Of a stretch of DNA of 64,000 nucleotides, positions 40,314 through 50,024 are shown piece after piece. Where the stretch lies: positions 248,001 through 312,000 of the forward strand of contig NZ_JALNUP010000001.1 in NCBI RefSeq assembly GCF_026540855.1, given 5' to 3'. Positions within the stretch are counted from its first letter, which is position 1, and every line of letters begins with the position of its first letter. The notes beneath the pieces are model-generated. The model saw only the letters and a list, made by a program, of their open reading frames with translations. It ran no database searches and was not told where the DNA came from. Position numbers and translations under genes: made by a program. Source of the stretch: Sphingomonas sp. GC_Shp_5 (GTDB lineage Bacteria; Pseudomonadota; Alphaproteobacteria; Sphingomonadales; Sphingomonadaceae).

Positions 40314-41587
40314 CAGCGGTCACACTCACCAAAAACAATATCCATCGCGCCCAGGATCGCCGTGATGTCGGCAAGCATGTGGCCGCGGCTCATGAAGTCC
40401 ATCGCCTGGAGATGGCTGAACGCGGTCGGGCGGATCTTGCAGCGATACGGCTTGTTGGAACCATCCGCGACCAGGAACACGCCGAACTCACCCTTCGGGC
40501 TCTCGGTGGCGACATACACTTCGCCGGCGGGGACGTGATAGCCCTCGGTATAGAGCTTGAAGTGATGGATCAGGGCTTCCATCGACTGCTTCATCTCGGC
40601 GCGCTTGGGCGGCACCACCTTGCGGTCGCTGCTGGCGATCGGTCCCTCGGGCATGTCGCGGAGGCACTGCTTCATGATCCGTGCAGACTGACGGACCTCT
40701 TCGACGCGGACCATGAAGCGATCATAGCAATCGCCGCGGGTGCCGACCGGAATGTCGAAGTCCATCTTGGCATAAACATCATAGGGCTGCGACTTGCGCA
40801 GATCCCAGGGAATGCCGGCGCCGCGGATCATCGGGCCCGAGAAGCCCCAGGCGATCGCATCCTCGCGGCTGACGATCGCGATATCGACGTTGCGCTGCTT
40901 GAAGATCCGGTTGTCGGCAACCAGGCTGATCGCATCCTCGAACAGCCGCGGCAGGCGGGTGTCGAGCCAGTCGGCGATATCGGTGAGCAGCTTGAGCGGC
41001 ACATCCTGATGGACGCCGCCCGGACGGAAATAGTTGGAGTGCATCCGCGCACCGGTCGCGCGCTCGAAGAAATTGAAGCAATCCTCGCGGATCTCGAACA
41101 GCCACAGGTTCGGCGTCATCGCGCCGACGTCCATCACATGGCTGCCGAGGTTGAGCATGTGATTGGAAATGCGGGTCAGCTCGGCGAAGAACACGCGGAG
41201 ATACTGCGCGCGCTCCGGCACCTCGAGATCGAGCAGCTTCTCGATCGCCAGAACGAACGTGTGCTCCATGCACATCGGTGAGCAATAATCGAGGCGATCG
41301 AAGTAAGGGATCGCCTGCGCGTAGGTCTTGTACTCGATCAGCTTCTCGGTGCCGCGATGCAGCAGGCCGACGTGCGGATCGATCCGCTCGATGATCTCGC
41401 CATCAAGTTCGGTGACCAGCCGCAGCACGCCGTGCGCGGCAGGATGCTGCGGCCCGAAGTTGATGGTGTAGTTCTGGATCGCGACATCGCCCTCGGTCGG
41501 GTGCGCGCCGCTGGTCTTGTCCAGCAGCTCGTCGACATAAGGATCGACCGTCGTCGTGGCGGGCGCGATCAGCGTTTCCTGGCTCAC
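40313..41587 (-). CDS. nuoD: NADH-quinone oxidoreductase subunit D
   Basis: 424 aa, 49-kDa subunit that lines the quinone-binding site. Diagnostic parts: [63 protein letters not shown] and the C-terminal [23 protein letters not shown] with [12 protein letters not shown] 41587 overlaps the nuoC stop (GTGA). C and D are separate genes, as in most alphaproteobacteria. Confidence 0.97.
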   Translation of the reverse strand: MSQETLIAPATTTVDPYVDELLDKTSGAHPTEGDVAIQNYTINFGPQHPAAHGVLRLVTELDGEIIERIDPHVGLLHRGTEKLIEYKTYAQAIPYFDRLDYCSPMCMEHTFVLAIEKLLDLEVPERAQYLRVFFAELTRISNHMLNLGSHVMDVGAMTPNLWLFEIREDCFNFFERATGARMHSNYFRPGGVHQDVPLKLLTDIADWLDTRLPRLFEDAISLVADNRIFKQRNVDIAIVSREDAIAWGFSGPMIRGAGIPWDLRKSQPYDVYAKMDFDIPVGTRGDCYDRFMVRVEEVRQSARIMKQCLRDMPEGPIASSDRKVVPPKRAEMKQSMEALIHHFKLYTEGYHVPAGEVYVATESPKGEFGVFLVADGSNKPYRCKIRPTAFSHLQAMDFMSRGHMLADITAILGAMDIVFGECDR

Positions 41588-42438
41588 TGGTTCTGTCCTT
41601 CGCCCTTGGAGGGGACGACGTCGGCGTCCACGGGCTTGTCTTCACGCTTGTTGCCGGCATCAGCGTCGCCAGCGCCGGTCTTCGCGGTGCTGGTGGCGTC
41701 GTTCTTGGCGTAAGGCTCGCTACCCGCGGTCGGCGCCTTGGCAGGCGACTGGGCGGCATCGGCCTTCTGGATCGCATCGGCGTTCAGCGGCGTCGGCGCA
41801 CCCTTGGCCTCGGGCAGCGCCGCCTTTTCGTCACCCGGCAGCACATATTGCGCGCCTTCCCAGGGACTCTGGAAGTCGAAGGTGCGGAAGTCCTGCGCCA
41901 GCTGCACCGGCTGGTAGACGACGCGCTTGTCTTCCTCGGAATAGCGCATCTCGACAAAGCCGCTGAGCGGGAAGTCCTTGCGCTGCGGATGTCCGCTGAA
42001 GCCATAGTCGGTGAGGATGCGACGCAGGTCGGCGTTGCCGGTGAACAGCACGCCGTACATGTCGTACACCTCGCGCTCGAGCCAGCCGGCGACCGGCCAC
42101 AGCCCGGTCACCGACGGCACCGGCTGGGCGTCATCGGTCGAGACGTGGACGTGGAGGCGATGATTGCGCGTGAGCGACAGCAGACAATAGACCACCTCGA
42201 AGCGCTCCGGGCGCTCCGGATAATCGACGCCGGCAATCTCCATCAGCTGCTGATATTCGAGGCCGGGCGTGTCACGCAGCGCGGCAAGCACCGTGACGAT
42301 CGCCTGGCGCTCGACGTACAGCGCGACCTCACCAACCTGCTCGACCGCGTCGATCAGCGAAGCGCCAACCGCGGCGCGAACCGCATCGATCGTCTCACCA
42401 TTGAGGTTGGCCGCAAAGGCAGGAGCAGGCGCCCTCAC
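41584..42438 (-). CDS. nuoC: NADH-quinone oxidoreductase subunit C with long polar tail
   Basis: 284 aa, 30-kDa peripheral subunit. The family core spans about residues 20-205 and includes the signature [31 protein letters not shown] stretch and [12 protein letters not shown]. After [17 protein letters not shown] comes an about 80-residue Ala/Lys/Asp-rich, low-complexity tail ([15 protein letters not shown]...) ending KGEGQNQ, which is not part of the fold. GTG 42438 overlaps the nuoB stop. The tail is probably disordered. Confidence 0.96.
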   Translation of the reverse strand: MRAPAPAFAANLNGETIDAVRAAVGASLIDAVEQVGEVALYVERQAIVTVLAALRDTPGLEYQQLMEIAGVDYPERPERFEVVYCLLSLTRNHRLHVHVSTDDAQPVPSVTGLWPVAGWLEREVYDMYGVLFTGNADLRRILTDYGFSGHPQRKDFPLSGFVEMRYSEEDKRVVYQPVQLAQDFRTFDFQSPWEGAQYVLPGDEKAALPEAKGAPTPLNADAIQKADAAQSPAKAPTAGSEPYAKNDATSTAKTGAGDADAGNKREDKPVDADVVPSKGEGQNQ

Positions 42439-42995
42439 CGTTCGATGCTCCCCGAGCGACGGATCTTCCGCTGCAGCTGCATGATGCCGTAGAGCAACGC
42501 CTCGGCCGTCGGCGGGCAGCCCGGCACGTAGATGTCGACGGGCACGATCCGGTCACAGCCGCGCACAACGCTGTAGCTGTAATGGTAATAGCCGCCGCCG
42601 TTCGCACAGGATCCCATCGAGATCACATACTTCGGGTTCGACATCTGATCGTAGACCTTGCGCAGTGCCGGTGCCATCTTGTTGCACAGCGTGCCAGCCA
42701 CGATCATCACGTCAGACTGGCGCGGGCTCGCCCGTGGCGCGGCGCCAAACCGCTCCAGGTCGTAACGCGGCATGTTGACGTGGATCATCTCGACCGCGCA
42801 GCAGGCGAGGCCGAAGGTCATCCACCACAACGAGCCGGTACGGGCCCATTGGAACAGATCCTCGGTTGAGGTAACAAGGAAGCCCTTGTCGGTCAGTTCG
42901 CCGTTGAGGCTGTCGAAAAAGCCCTGGTCGGGCGGAACGAGCGAGCTGGCAGAAGCCGCGCGATCGAGCTCGACGGGTCCGGAAGAGGGCATCAT
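42435..42995 (-). CDS. nuoB: NADH-quinone oxidoreductase subunit B
   Basis: 186 aa, subunit holding cluster N2, the last electron carrier before quinone. Cys ligands are seen in [14 protein letters not shown] (adjacent pair), [18 protein letters not shown] and [18 protein letters not shown]. Two in-frame ATGs overlap the nuoA stop (ATGATG); 42995 gives the four-base overlap and is preferred, 42992 is one residue shorter. The longer open frame is nuoA shadow. Confidence 0.97.
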   Translation of the reverse strand: MMPSSGPVELDRAASASSLVPPDQGFFDSLNGELTDKGFLVTSTEDLFQWARTGSLWWMTFGLACCAVEMIHVNMPRYDLERFGAAPRASPRQSDVMIVAGTLCNKMAPALRKVYDQMSNPKYVISMGSCANGGGYYHYSYSVVRGCDRIVPVDIYVPGCPPTAEALLYGIMQLQRKIRRSGSIER

Positions 42996-43366
42996 TCCCA
43001 ATCCAACGCTCCCTTCTTCCATGCGTATACGAGGCCAAGCGCAAGCTCGGCGATAAAGATCATCATCGAGAACCAAGCCGTCCACCCGAGGGTGAAGACA
43101 GAGACCGCCCAGGGATAGATGAAGGCGGCTTCGAGGTCGAAGATGATGAACAGGATGGCGATGAGGTAGAAGCGCACGTCGAACTGGCTGCGCGGATCCT
43201 CGAAGGCCGGGAACCCGCATTCATATTCGGAGAGCTTCTGCTCGTTGGGCTTGTGCGCCCCGGTGAGCCGACCGACTACCATCGGCAGGAACACAAAGGC
43301 GCTCGACAGCGCCAGGGCGACGCCGAGGAATAGCAGGATCGGCAGGTATTGCGACAGATCGACCAA
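42992..43366 (-). CDS. nuoA: NADH-quinone oxidoreductase subunit A, TTG start
   Basis: 124 aa, three-helix membrane subunit and first gene of the operon. Core: [43 protein letters not shown]. The best start is TTG 43366 ([20 protein letters not shown] follows) with GAGAAG shortly upstream; a longer frame to 43426 adds a non-conserved 20-residue leader. A 3'-side four-base overlap joins it to nuoB. Confidence 0.93.
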   Translation of the reverse strand: MVDLSQYLPILLFLGVALALSSAFVFLPMVVGRLTGAHKPNEQKLSEYECGFPAFEDPRSQFDVRFYLIAILFIIFDLEAAFIYPWAVSVFTLGWTAWFSMMIFIAELALGLVYAWKKGALDWE

Positions 43367-43423
43367 TTGGCTTCTCGCAAGTGCGAATGATGGGGTGGCT
43401 TTAGGACGATGCAAACGACCCGG

Positions 43424-43441
43424 CAAGGCCGCGAGGCCTTG
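43424..43441 (-). promoter_or_regulatory. Stem-loop in the nuo operon leader region
   Basis: CAAGGCC and GGCCTTG pair around a GCGA tetraloop (a stable GNRA-type loop). It lies about 58 bases upstream of the nuoA TTG on the presumed 5' untranslated side. No T-tract follows, so it is not a simple terminator; it could stabilise the operon mRNA. The rest of the 43367-43593 gap shows no other element that I can name. Confidence 0.4.
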
Positions 43442-43593
43442 AGAATCACTCGCAAAAATAGGTCAGGCGTACGACCGTTAGCCACCGGCCGCACTATAGG
43501 CGCCGGAACCTCGCCACGCTGATGAGATCCCGTGCTTTTACAGATAGTAACGATGACCGGCGATGCAAACCCCGCCGGCTCATCAGCGGCGGA

Positions 43594-44406
43594 TCAGCGC
43601 AGCGCGCTCGCCACCAGTTTGTGCAGTCGCGAATGGAGGGAATCGTTGGCGGCGAGGAACTCGTTACGCTCCATCGCTCGATCGCCGCCGCGGAAATCGG
43701 TGACGAAGCCACCGGCTTCTTTGACCAGCAACACGCCGGCGGCGACGTCCCACGGCTTGAGCCCGGATTCCCAATAACCGTCGTAGCGGCCGGCGGCGAC
43801 CCAGGCGAGATCGAGCGCCGCGGCGCCGAACCGGCGGATGCCGGCAACCTCAGGGGCGACGGCACCGAAGATGCGGCTCCACTGGACGAAATCGCCATGG
43901 CCGAGGAACGGGATGCCGGTCGCGATCAGCGCCTCGCTCATGTCGCGCCGCGACGACACGCGTAGCCGCTGGTCGGTGAGCCAGGCGCCGCGGCCCTTCT
44001 CGGCCCAGAAGCTCTCGTCGGTCAGCGGCTGGTAGATCAACGCGGTGGTCACCTCGCGCTTGCCGCTCGGCAACGGCTCCTCGACCGCGATCGACATGGC
44101 GAAATGCGGGATGCCGTGGAGGAAGTTGGAGGTGCCATCCAGCGGATCGATGATGAAGCGCGGCTTGCTCGGATCGCCGATCACCTCGCCACCCTCCTCC
44201 ATCAGGAAGCCCCAGTCCGGCCGCGCCTTGCTGAGCTCCTGGTAGAGCGTGTCCTCGGCGCGCTTGTCGGCCATGGTCACGAAATCCGCCGGTCCCTTGC
44301 GGCTGACCTGGAGGTGCTGGACCTCGTTGAAGTCGCGACGAAGCTGCGGCGCGGCCTTGCGGGCGGCGCGCTCGATGACGGTCATGATGCCGGAATGGCT
44401 GGGCAT
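43594..44406 (-). CDS. suhB: Inositol monophosphatase family protein
   Basis: 270 aa. Mg-dependent sugar-phosphate phosphatase; bacterial SuhB also takes part in rRNA transcription antitermination. Metal-binding motifs are intact: FLMEEGGEVIG (Glu), FIIDPLDGTSNFLHGIPHF (Asp-Pro-Leu-Asp-Gly-Thr) and GLKPWDVAAGVLLVKEAGG. The start at 44406 is followed by PSHSGIMTVIERAARKA; the internal ATG (GIMTVIE) eight residues later is a possible alternative. It follows efp on the same strand. Confidence 0.93.
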   Translation of the reverse strand: MPSHSGIMTVIERAARKAAPQLRRDFNEVQHLQVSRKGPADFVTMADKRAEDTLYQELSKARPDWGFLMEEGGEVIGDPSKPRFIIDPLDGTSNFLHGIPHFAMSIAVEEPLPSGKREVTTALIYQPLTDESFWAEKGRGAWLTDQRLRVSSRRDMSEALIATGIPFLGHGDFVQWSRIFGAVAPEVAGIRRFGAAALDLAWVAAGRYDGYWESGLKPWDVAAGVLLVKEAGGFVTDFRGGDRAMERNEFLAANDSLHSRLHKLVASALR

Positions 44407-44419
44407 GGTTTCTTCTCGA

Positions 44420-44545
44420 TACCCCCCTCCCGGCGGGAGAGAGAAGGACCCGCCGCTGGTGACGGTGGGATGGTGAGGCCGGGCGAGGCATGGGCCCCGC
44501 CGGGCTTCGGAACGCTGGGCCGTGCTCTCCCGACGGGAGAGGGAT
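44420..44545. repeat. Paired CTCCCG...CGGGAG palindromes between efp and suhB
   Basis: CTCCC-GGC-GGGAG at 44427-44439 and TCTCCCGACGGGAGA at 44526-44540 are two near-identical short palindromes about 100 bases apart. They bracket a GC-rich stretch and fit the CCCTCTCCCG...CGGGAGAGGG class of sphingomonad intergenic repeats. They fill almost the whole gap between the two genes. Confidence 0.55.
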
Positions 44546-44549
44546 GCGA

Positions 44550-45113
44550 TCAGTCGGCGCGGCGGACGTAGGTCTGTTCGTAGACATCAACCACGATCCT
44601 GGTACCGGCGCCGATATGCGGGGGTACCATCACGCGCACGCCATTCTCGAGCAGCGCGGGCTTGTAGCTCGATGAGGCGGTCTGCCCCTTCACCACGGCG
44701 TCGGCCTCGACGATCGTCGCCTCGATCGTGCTCGGCAGCTCGACCGAGATCGGGCGCTCGTCATAGAGTTCGAGGACCACGTCCATGCCGTCCTGAAGGA
44801 AGGCCGCGGCATCGCCGAGGATGCCGGCATCGAGCGTGATCTGCTCGTAATTGTCCTTGTCCATGAAGGTCAGCGCATCGCCGTCGCGGAACAGGAACTG
44901 GAAGTCCTTGGTGTCGAGGCGGACGCGCTCGACCGTTTCGGCGGAGCGGAAGCGGACGTTGTTCTTGCGGCCATCGATCAGGTTCTTCATCTCGACCTGC
45001 ATGTAGGCGCCGCCCTTGCCGGGCTGGGTGTGCTGGATCTTCACCGCACGCCAGATGCCGCCTTCATACTCGATGATGTTGCCGGGACGAATGTCCACGC
45101 CGCTGATCTTCAT
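44550..45113 (-). CDS. efp: Elongation factor P
   Basis: 187 aa, normal length with three beta-barrel domains. Relieves ribosome stalling at polyproline. The domain I tip holds Lys in [17 protein letters not shown], the position modified by beta-lysine in E. coli; whether it is modified here cannot be read and no epmA/epmB lies in the window. The C-terminal signature [30 protein letters not shown] is complete. The ATG at 45113 has a plausible ribosome site. Confidence 0.97.
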   Translation of the reverse strand: MKISGVDIRPGNIIEYEGGIWRAVKIQHTQPGKGGAYMQVEMKNLIDGRKNNVRFRSAETVERVRLDTKDFQFLFRDGDALTFMDKDNYEQITLDAGILGDAAAFLQDGMDVVLELYDERPISVELPSTIEATIVEADAVVKGQTASSSYKPALLENGVRVMVPPHIGAGTRIVVDVYEQTYVRRAD

Positions 45114-45168
45114 GGATTTGACCTACTGCAAAGAGCGAGGGCACCCAGCGGCGCCCGATGGCGCGCCT

Positions 45169-45855
45169 TTAGCTTGCGGGCCGCCGGGCGGCAAGCATCG
45201 GGTAGGGGTTGATGTCCTCACCCTGGTACCAGCGCTCGTCCGGGCGGGTACGCTGCAGCCCGAAATGGAGGTGGTAATTGCCGGGTCCGGCATCGCCGGT
45301 GTCGCCGACAAAGGCGATCCGCTCGCCCGTCGTCACGGCCTGGCCTTCGTGCAGCCCCGGCACGTAACCGGCGAGGTGGGCATAATAATAGACCATCTGG
45401 CGGTCAGGCGAGCGGACGTAGACGGTGGTGCCGCCGAGCCGCGACTGGAACAGCTTCTCGACCACGCCCGGGGCCGCGGCGACAACCGGCGTCCCGGCCG
45501 GCGCGGCGATGTCGGTGCCGTGGTGGCTGCGCGCGCCGCCGCCCCGCGCCTCGCCCCAATTGTCGCGGATCGCGCTGCGCGCGATACCCGCGACCGGTAC
45601 GGCGAGCACGCCGGTGGAGAGTGACGCCAGACGCTCGGACCGCGACTCGCGATCTGTTGGCGGCGGCACCGCGATCGACATGCGTTCGCCCCCACTGCCG
45701 AAGCTGGTCATCGACAGGAAGGCTCCCAGTCCGGCGACAATCAGCCCGAGAATGCCCCAGCCGAGCCGCGTCATGCTCGCACCCGCCATGTCGTCGCCGT
45801 CATCGTTCGTTCTCCCGTCCGAAAACAACGGGCGACCCGCCGCTTTGTTTCCCAT
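45169..45855 (-). CDS. M23 family metallopeptidase
   Basis: Up to 228 aa. One membrane helix near residues 31-50 (LGWGILGLIVAGLGAFLSM) anchors a periplasmic LytM-type domain (about 105-215). Zinc ligands are visible: SHHGTDIAAP (HxxxD) and NYHLHFGLQ (HxH). Such enzymes cut peptidoglycan cross-links or act as activators of amidases. ATGs at 45789 and 45774 are alternative starts and would place the helix nearer the N-terminus. It follows thiE after 21 bases. Confidence 0.88.
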   Translation of the reverse strand: MGNKAAGRPLFSDGRTNDDGDDMAGASMTRLGWGILGLIVAGLGAFLSMTSFGSGGERMSIAVPPPTDRESRSERLASLSTGVLAVPVAGIARSAIRDNWGEARGGGARSHHGTDIAAPAGTPVVAAAPGVVEKLFQSRLGGTTVYVRSPDRQMVYYYAHLAGYVPGLHEGQAVTTGERIAFVGDTGDAGPGNYHLHFGLQRTRPDERWYQGEDINPYPMLAARRPAS

Positions 45856-45876
45856 ACGGAACGATCGTGGTCTGGC

Positions 45877-46557
45877 CTAGCCGAGCAGCGCGGCGAAGTC
45901 GCGGATCGCCGCAGCCTCGTCGCCGTTCCACACCGCACCCGAGACGGCGATGAAATCGGCGCCGGCGACGATCAGCGGCGCGGCATTGGCCGGGGTGATC
46001 CCGCCAATCGCTACCGAGGGAAGCTCGAACATCGACGCCCACCACGACAGGATCGACGGCTCGGCGTGATGCTTCACCTCCTTGGTGGTGGTCGGATAGA
46101 AGCTGCCGAACGCGACATAATCCGCGCCGGCCTCGCCGGCCTCCATCGCGAGGTGGCGGCTGTCGTGGCAGGTGACGCCGATCTGGGCGTTGGGCCCAAG
46201 CGCGGTGCGCGCCTCGCGCGAGTCGCCATCCTCCTGGCCGAGGTGGACGCCATCGGCCCCGAGCCGCTTGGCAAGGCTGATGCTGTCGTTGACGATGAAC
46301 GCCACGTCGCGCTCGGCGCAGATCCGCTGCAGCGGATCTGCGAGCGCTGCGGCGGCATGCTGGTCAACGTCCTTGATGCGGAACTGGAAGGCGGCGACCG
46401 GCCCCGCGTCGAGCGCACGCGCGAGCCGGTCGGCAAAGCCGCCGGTGACGTCGAGCGGCGAGATCAGGTACAATTGGCAGGGCGGCCGGCGGTCGGTCCG
46501 CTTGAAGTTGGCGGCGAAATCAGGGTCGAGGGGCCCGAGGGGATCGTCTTCAATCAT
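45877..46557 (-). CDS. thiE: Thiamine phosphate synthase
   Basis: 226 aa. Joins the thiazole and pyrimidine moieties to give thiamine phosphate. Motifs: [71 protein letters not shown] and [17 protein letters not shown] 20-residue polar N-terminal extension precedes the barrel. No TPP riboswitch is seen; the gene sits 57 bases after fructose-bisphosphate aldolase in the same direction, so it is probably not the first gene of its transcript. Confidence 0.93.
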   Translation of the reverse strand: MIEDDPLGPLDPDFAANFKRTDRRPPCQLYLISPLDVTGGFADRLARALDAGPVAAFQFRIKDVDQHAAAALADPLQRICAERDVAFIVNDSISLAKRLGADGVHLGQEDGDSREARTALGPNAQIGVTCHDSRHLAMEAGEAGADYVAFGSFYPTTTKEVKHHAEPSILSWWASMFELPSVAIGGITPANAAPLIVAGADFIAVSGAVWNGDEAAAIRDFAALLG

Positions 46558-46614
46558 GCCAGCCCCCCTACCCTGTCCGTGCCGCCAGCGAAAGCAGCGC
46601 GCTTATGCCTCGTT

Positions 46615-47523
46615 CTATTCATCCCCCTTGTAGATGGCGATCAGCTTGGCGAGCATGTCCAGCGCCTCCTCGCGCGGGCGCTGGAAGGTGTTGCGGCCGA
46701 TGATCGAGCCGTTGCCGCCGCCGGCGAGAATGTCGCGCGCATCCTGGTAGACGGCGTCGGTGCCCTTGGCGGCGCCGCCCGAAAAGACGACGATGCGGCG
46801 CCCCGCGAAGCTTGCCTGGACGACATGGCGGACGCGATCGGCCTGGCTAGACCAGTCGGTGCCCGCATAGGCCTGCTGCGCCTCGGGCTGCTCGATGTGC
46901 GCGGTCGGCAGCTTGACCTTGATGATGTGCGCGCCGAGCAGCGCCGGGATATGCGCGGCATAGGCGCCGACGTCGAGCGCGAGCTCGCCCTCCTTGGAGA
47001 GCTTGCCGCCGCGCGGATAGCTCCACAGCACGGTGGCGATGCCGACCGACTTGGCTTCTTCGGCGAGTTCGCGAAATTCCTCGATCTGCTCGAGGATCTG
47101 GTCCGAGCCCGGATAGATGGTGAAGCCGATCGCCGCGCAGCCGAGCCGCAGCGCATCCGAGACGCTGCCGGTCACCGCCTGGTCGATGCTGGTCGCCCAG
47201 CTGTTCGAGCTGTTGAGCTTGAGGATGGTCGGGACCTGCCCGGCGAAGGTATCCGCCCCCGCCTCGAGGGCGCCGAGCGGCGCTGCATAAGCGGACAGAC
47301 CGGCATCGACGGCGAGCTGATAGTGGTAATGGGGATCATAGGCCGCCGGGTTGATCGCGAACGAGCGCGCCGGACCATGTTCAAAGCCCTGATCGACCGG
47401 CAGGATCACCAGCTTGCCGGTGCCGCCGAGCTTGCCGTGCATCAGGATGCGGGCAAGGTTCGCCTTCACCGCCGGGCTGGTCGCTTCATAGTTGTCGAGA
47501 ATTGCTTGGACGGTCGGCGTCAT
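46615..47523 (-). CDS. Class I fructose-bisphosphate aldolase (DhnA type)
   Basis: 302 aa. Splits fructose 1,6-bisphosphate in glycolysis and makes it in gluconeogenesis by Schiff-base chemistry. The DhnA/FbaB archaeal-type family is indicated by VILPVDQGFEHGPARSF, IGFTIYPGSDQ, VLWSYPRGGKLS, HIIKVKLPTAH (Schiff-base Lys) and VVFSGGAAKGT, with the phosphate loop GGGNGSIIGRNTFQRP. Neighbours pgk and gap give a glycolytic cluster. Confidence 0.94.
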   Translation of the reverse strand: MTPTVQAILDNYEATSPAVKANLARILMHGKLGGTGKLVILPVDQGFEHGPARSFAINPAAYDPHYHYQLAVDAGLSAYAAPLGALEAGADTFAGQVPTILKLNSSNSWATSIDQAVTGSVSDALRLGCAAIGFTIYPGSDQILEQIEEFRELAEEAKSVGIATVLWSYPRGGKLSKEGELALDVGAYAAHIPALLGAHIIKVKLPTAHIEQPEAQQAYAGTDWSSQADRVRHVVQASFAGRRIVVFSGGAAKGTDAVYQDARDILAGGGNGSIIGRNTFQRPREEALDMLAKLIAIYKGDE

Positions 47524-47557
47524 GGCAGGCTCCTTGGAAACAAGAACAACAGGTCGG

Positions 47558-48109
47558 TCAAAGCATCAGCCAGCGGCGCAGCGCCTGGTCGATCTGCTCC
47601 ATCCGGGTTGCGGAGGCGTGCCCGATCACGCCGCGCAGCCGTGTGCGGGGGATGCTGGCGATACGATCGACCTGCACCTCGCATTCGGCGGTCAACCCGT
47701 TCTGCTCGCGCGGTGAGACCGTGACGCGGAACAGCGCCTCGCCCCCCACCCTGCTGGTCAGCGGGCACAAAGTGACGGTGCTGTGAGACTCGTTGAACAG
47801 ATCGGACTGAACGACCACGCACGGCCGCTCGGCTCCGTCCCCCCAGTCGGCAACGAGCACGATCGCGCCATGGCCGACGGCGCCGCCATCGGGCTGCGCA
47901 GGATTCGCCCAGAACCGTTCGTCCGCGGCATCGTCGCGAGCAGAGGCGCGCAGCGACTGGCGCCGCGCCTCGCGCCGATAGGCGTCGTCGTGCAGATCAA
48001 CGAAGCGACGCACCGCCTCGCGTGCGACATCGCTCTTGCTGCGCCCCTGGGTGCGCGACACCGCGGCAAGCCGTTCTTCCAAATCGGTATCGAGCCGAAC
48101 GCCCAGCAT
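47558..48109 (-). CDS. Fused RHH antitoxin - MazF/PemK toxin-like protein
   Basis: 183 aa. Residues 1-45 are a ribbon-helix-helix domain (LGVRLDTDLEERLAAVSRTQ, then SKSDVAREAVRRFVDLH). Residues 46-78 form a linker typical of antitoxin tails (ADERFWANPAQPDGG). From about 80 a complete MazF/PemK-like domain follows: GAIVLVADWGDGAERPCVVV, SDLFN, TLCPLTSR, NGLTAECEVQVDRI and LRGVIGHAS. Toxin and antitoxin are usually separate overlapping genes; here one frame runs through and the toxin part has no ATG/GTG of its own at its start. ATG 48109 has GGGGA upstream. A 16-bp palindrome lies in front. Confidence 0.78.
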   Translation of the reverse strand: MLGVRLDTDLEERLAAVSRTQGRSKSDVAREAVRRFVDLHDDAYRREARRQSLRASARDDAADERFWANPAQPDGGAVGHGAIVLVADWGDGAERPCVVVQSDLFNESHSTVTLCPLTSRVGGEALFRVTVSPREQNGLTAECEVQVDRIASIPRTRLRGVIGHASATRMEQIDQALRRWLML

Positions 48110-48120
48110 CACCTATCCCC

Positions 48121-48136
48121 GTTTAACATGTTAAAC
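48121..48136. promoter_or_regulatory. 16-bp perfect palindrome, probable autoregulatory operator
   Basis: GTTTAACATGTTAAAC is its own reverse complement, 12 bases upstream of the fusion-gene ATG. It is AT-rich in a GC-rich genome. RHH antitoxins repress their own promoters at such sites, so this is the likely operator. Confidence 0.75.
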
Positions 48137-48249
48137 GCTAGCTCACGCCGGTGTTCGGTTCAACTGCAGAATGGCTTGGATCGCCCCGCCCTTCCTCTTG
48201 ACGAATGACGTGAATTCCGATGGATTCTAATTCAGGGGGGACAAGGACG

Positions 48250-48783
48250 ATGAAGAGGATGGCCCAGTGGGCTGCAGCCCTGCTGCTCATAGCGGGCACG
48301 GCAGCCGGAACGGGAGCCGGTGCGGCCGCCGACAAACGGCTGACGGTCGGCACAAGCGCGCCCGATTTCGAGCTGACCATGCTCGACAACAGCAAGGTTC
48401 GGCTCGCCGATCTGCGTGGGCAGGTGGTGGTGCTGAATTTCTGGGCGACCTGGTGCGGCCCGTGCCGAGCGGAACTGCCGCTGCTCGACACCTATTATCG
48501 GGCGCGCAGCAATCGTGGGCTGAGGGTCATCGCCATCGCTACCGAGGATTCGCTGCCGGTCTTCAAGCTGAAGCCGCTGTTCGCGGCGATGGCCATCCGG
48601 TCGGCACGGCGCATCAAGGGGCCCTATGACATCATGGGGGCGCTGCCGACAAACTACGTGATCGATCGCACCGGCGTGATCCGCTACGCCAAGGCCGGCG
48701 CTTTCACGCTAGACGAACTCAATGGCGTGCTGGTGCCGCTCCTCAACGAAGCGGCACCGGCCAAGCTCGCCGCGGCGAGCTGA
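48250..48783 (+). CDS. TlpA-family thioredoxin-like protein
   Basis: 177 aa. An N-terminal signal peptide or anchor (MKRMAQWAAALLLIAGTAAG) is followed by a thioredoxin fold with FWATWCGPCRAELPLLDTYY, the CxxC redox motif, and a cis-Pro segment GALPTNYVIDRTG. It probably acts in the periplasm as a disulfide reductase or in cytochrome c maturation. ATG 48250 has AGGAC just upstream and is preferred to the longer frame. It is a lone plus-strand gene between the toxin-antitoxin fusion and pgk. Confidence 0.87.
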   Translation: MKRMAQWAAALLLIAGTAAGTGAGAAADKRLTVGTSAPDFELTMLDNSKVRLADLRGQVVVLNFWATWCGPCRAELPLLDTYYRARSNRGLRVIAIATEDSLPVFKLKPLFAAMAIRSARRIKGPYDIMGALPTNYVIDRTGVIRYAKAGAFTLDELNGVLVPLLNEAAPAKLAAAS

Positions 48784-48797
48784 TCAGCGCGGGCTGA

Positions 48798-49985
48798 TCA
48801 GTTGGTCAGCGCCGCGACGCCGGGCAGGTCGCGGCCTTCCATCCACTCGAGGAAGGCACCGCCGGCTGTCGACACGAAGGTGAAGCGATCGGCGACGCCG
48901 GCCTGGTTGAGCGCGGCGACGGTGTCGCCGCCGCCGGCGACCGAGACCAGGCTGCCATCCTGGGTGAGCGCCGCCGCGGTCTTGGCGAGGCTGACAGTGG
49001 CGACATCGAACGGCGGTGTCTCGAACGCGCCCATCGGCCCGTTCCACACCAGGGTGCGGCAATTCTTGAGCACGTCGCCCAGCGCCTCGACCGCCGCCGG
49101 ACCGACATCGAGGATCATCTCGTCGGCCGCGACCTCGTGGACGTTGACGGTGCGGGTAGCCGGGTTCGGCTTGAACTCGGTGGCGACGACCACGTCATAG
49201 GGCAGGTGGACGGTGCAGCCGGCACGGTCCGCGGCGGCCATGATCTCGTCGGCGGTGCCGGTGAGATCATGCTCGCACAGCGACTTGCCGACGTTGACTC
49301 CGCGTGCGGCGAGGAAGGTGTTGGCCATGCCGCCGCCGATGATCAGGTGATCGACCTTGCCGACAAGATGCTTGAGCACATCGAGCTTGGTCGAGACCTT
49401 GGCGCCGCCGACCACCGCCGCCACCGGGTGCGCGGGGTTGCCCAGCGCCTTTTCCAGTGCGTCGAGCTCGGCCTCCATCGCGCGGCCTGCATAGGCGGGC
49501 AGGCGATGCGCGAGCCCCTCGGTCGAAGCATGGGCGCGATGCGCGGCGGAGAAGGCGTCGTTGACGTACAGATCGCCGAGCGCCGCGAAGCGATCGACCA
49601 CCGCTGGATCGTTCTTTTCCTCGCCGCCAAAAAAACGGGTATTCTCGAGCACGGCGATGTCGCCCGCTTGCAGTGTCGCCACCGCGTCTTCCGCGCCCTC
49701 CCAGTCGATGTAGCGGACCGGGCGACCGAGCACCTGCTCATAGGGCTTGGTCACCAATGCCAGCGACAGATCGGGGGTCGGCGCCTTGGGCCGGCCGAAA
49801 TGGGCTAGGACGAGCACGATCGCGCCTTTATCGGCCAGTTCGGTGACGGTGGGGATCGTCGCGCGCAACCGGGTGTCGTCGGTCACCACGCCATCGGCCA
49901 TCGGCACATTAAGGTCCTCGCGGACGAGCACGCGCTTGCCGGTGACGTCGCCGATATCATCAAGCGTCTTGAAGGTCCTGGTCAT
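48798..49985 (-). CDS. pgk: Phosphoglycerate kinase
   Basis: 395 aa. Transfers phosphate from 1,3-bisphosphoglycerate to ADP. Motifs: [12 protein letters not shown] near the start, [54 protein letters not shown] and [15 protein letters not shown] with [17 protein letters not shown]. It lies downstream of the MOSC gene and gap on the same strand. Confidence 0.97.
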   Translation of the reverse strand: MTRTFKTLDDIGDVTGKRVLVREDLNVPMADGVVTDDTRLRATIPTVTELADKGAIVLVLAHFGRPKAPTPDLSLALVTKPYEQVLGRPVRYIDWEGAEDAVATLQAGDIAVLENTRFFGGEEKNDPAVVDRFAALGDLYVNDAFSAAHRAHASTEGLAHRLPAYAGRAMEAELDALEKALGNPAHPVAAVVGGAKVSTKLDVLKHLVGKVDHLIIGGGMANTFLAARGVNVGKSLCEHDLTGTADEIMAAADRAGCTVHLPYDVVVATEFKPNPATRTVNVHEVAADEMILDVGPAAVEALGDVLKNCRTLVWNGPMGAFETPPFDVATVSLAKTAAALTQDGSLVSVAGGGDTVAALNQAGVADRFTFVSTAGGAFLEWMEGRDLPGVAALTN

Positions 49986-50024
49986 CGCGCGCTCCGCTTG
50001 GTTCGTTGAAATTGACGTAAAGTA

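Noticed and set aside
46558..46614. Possible TPP riboswitch before thiE
   Set aside because: The gap is only 57 bases with no THI-box-like sequence and the aldolase gene lies directly upstream on the same strand.
46066..47724. 552-aa plus-strand open frame opposite thiE and the aldolase
   Set aside because: It runs across two real genes and the gap between them; typical GC-driven shadow.
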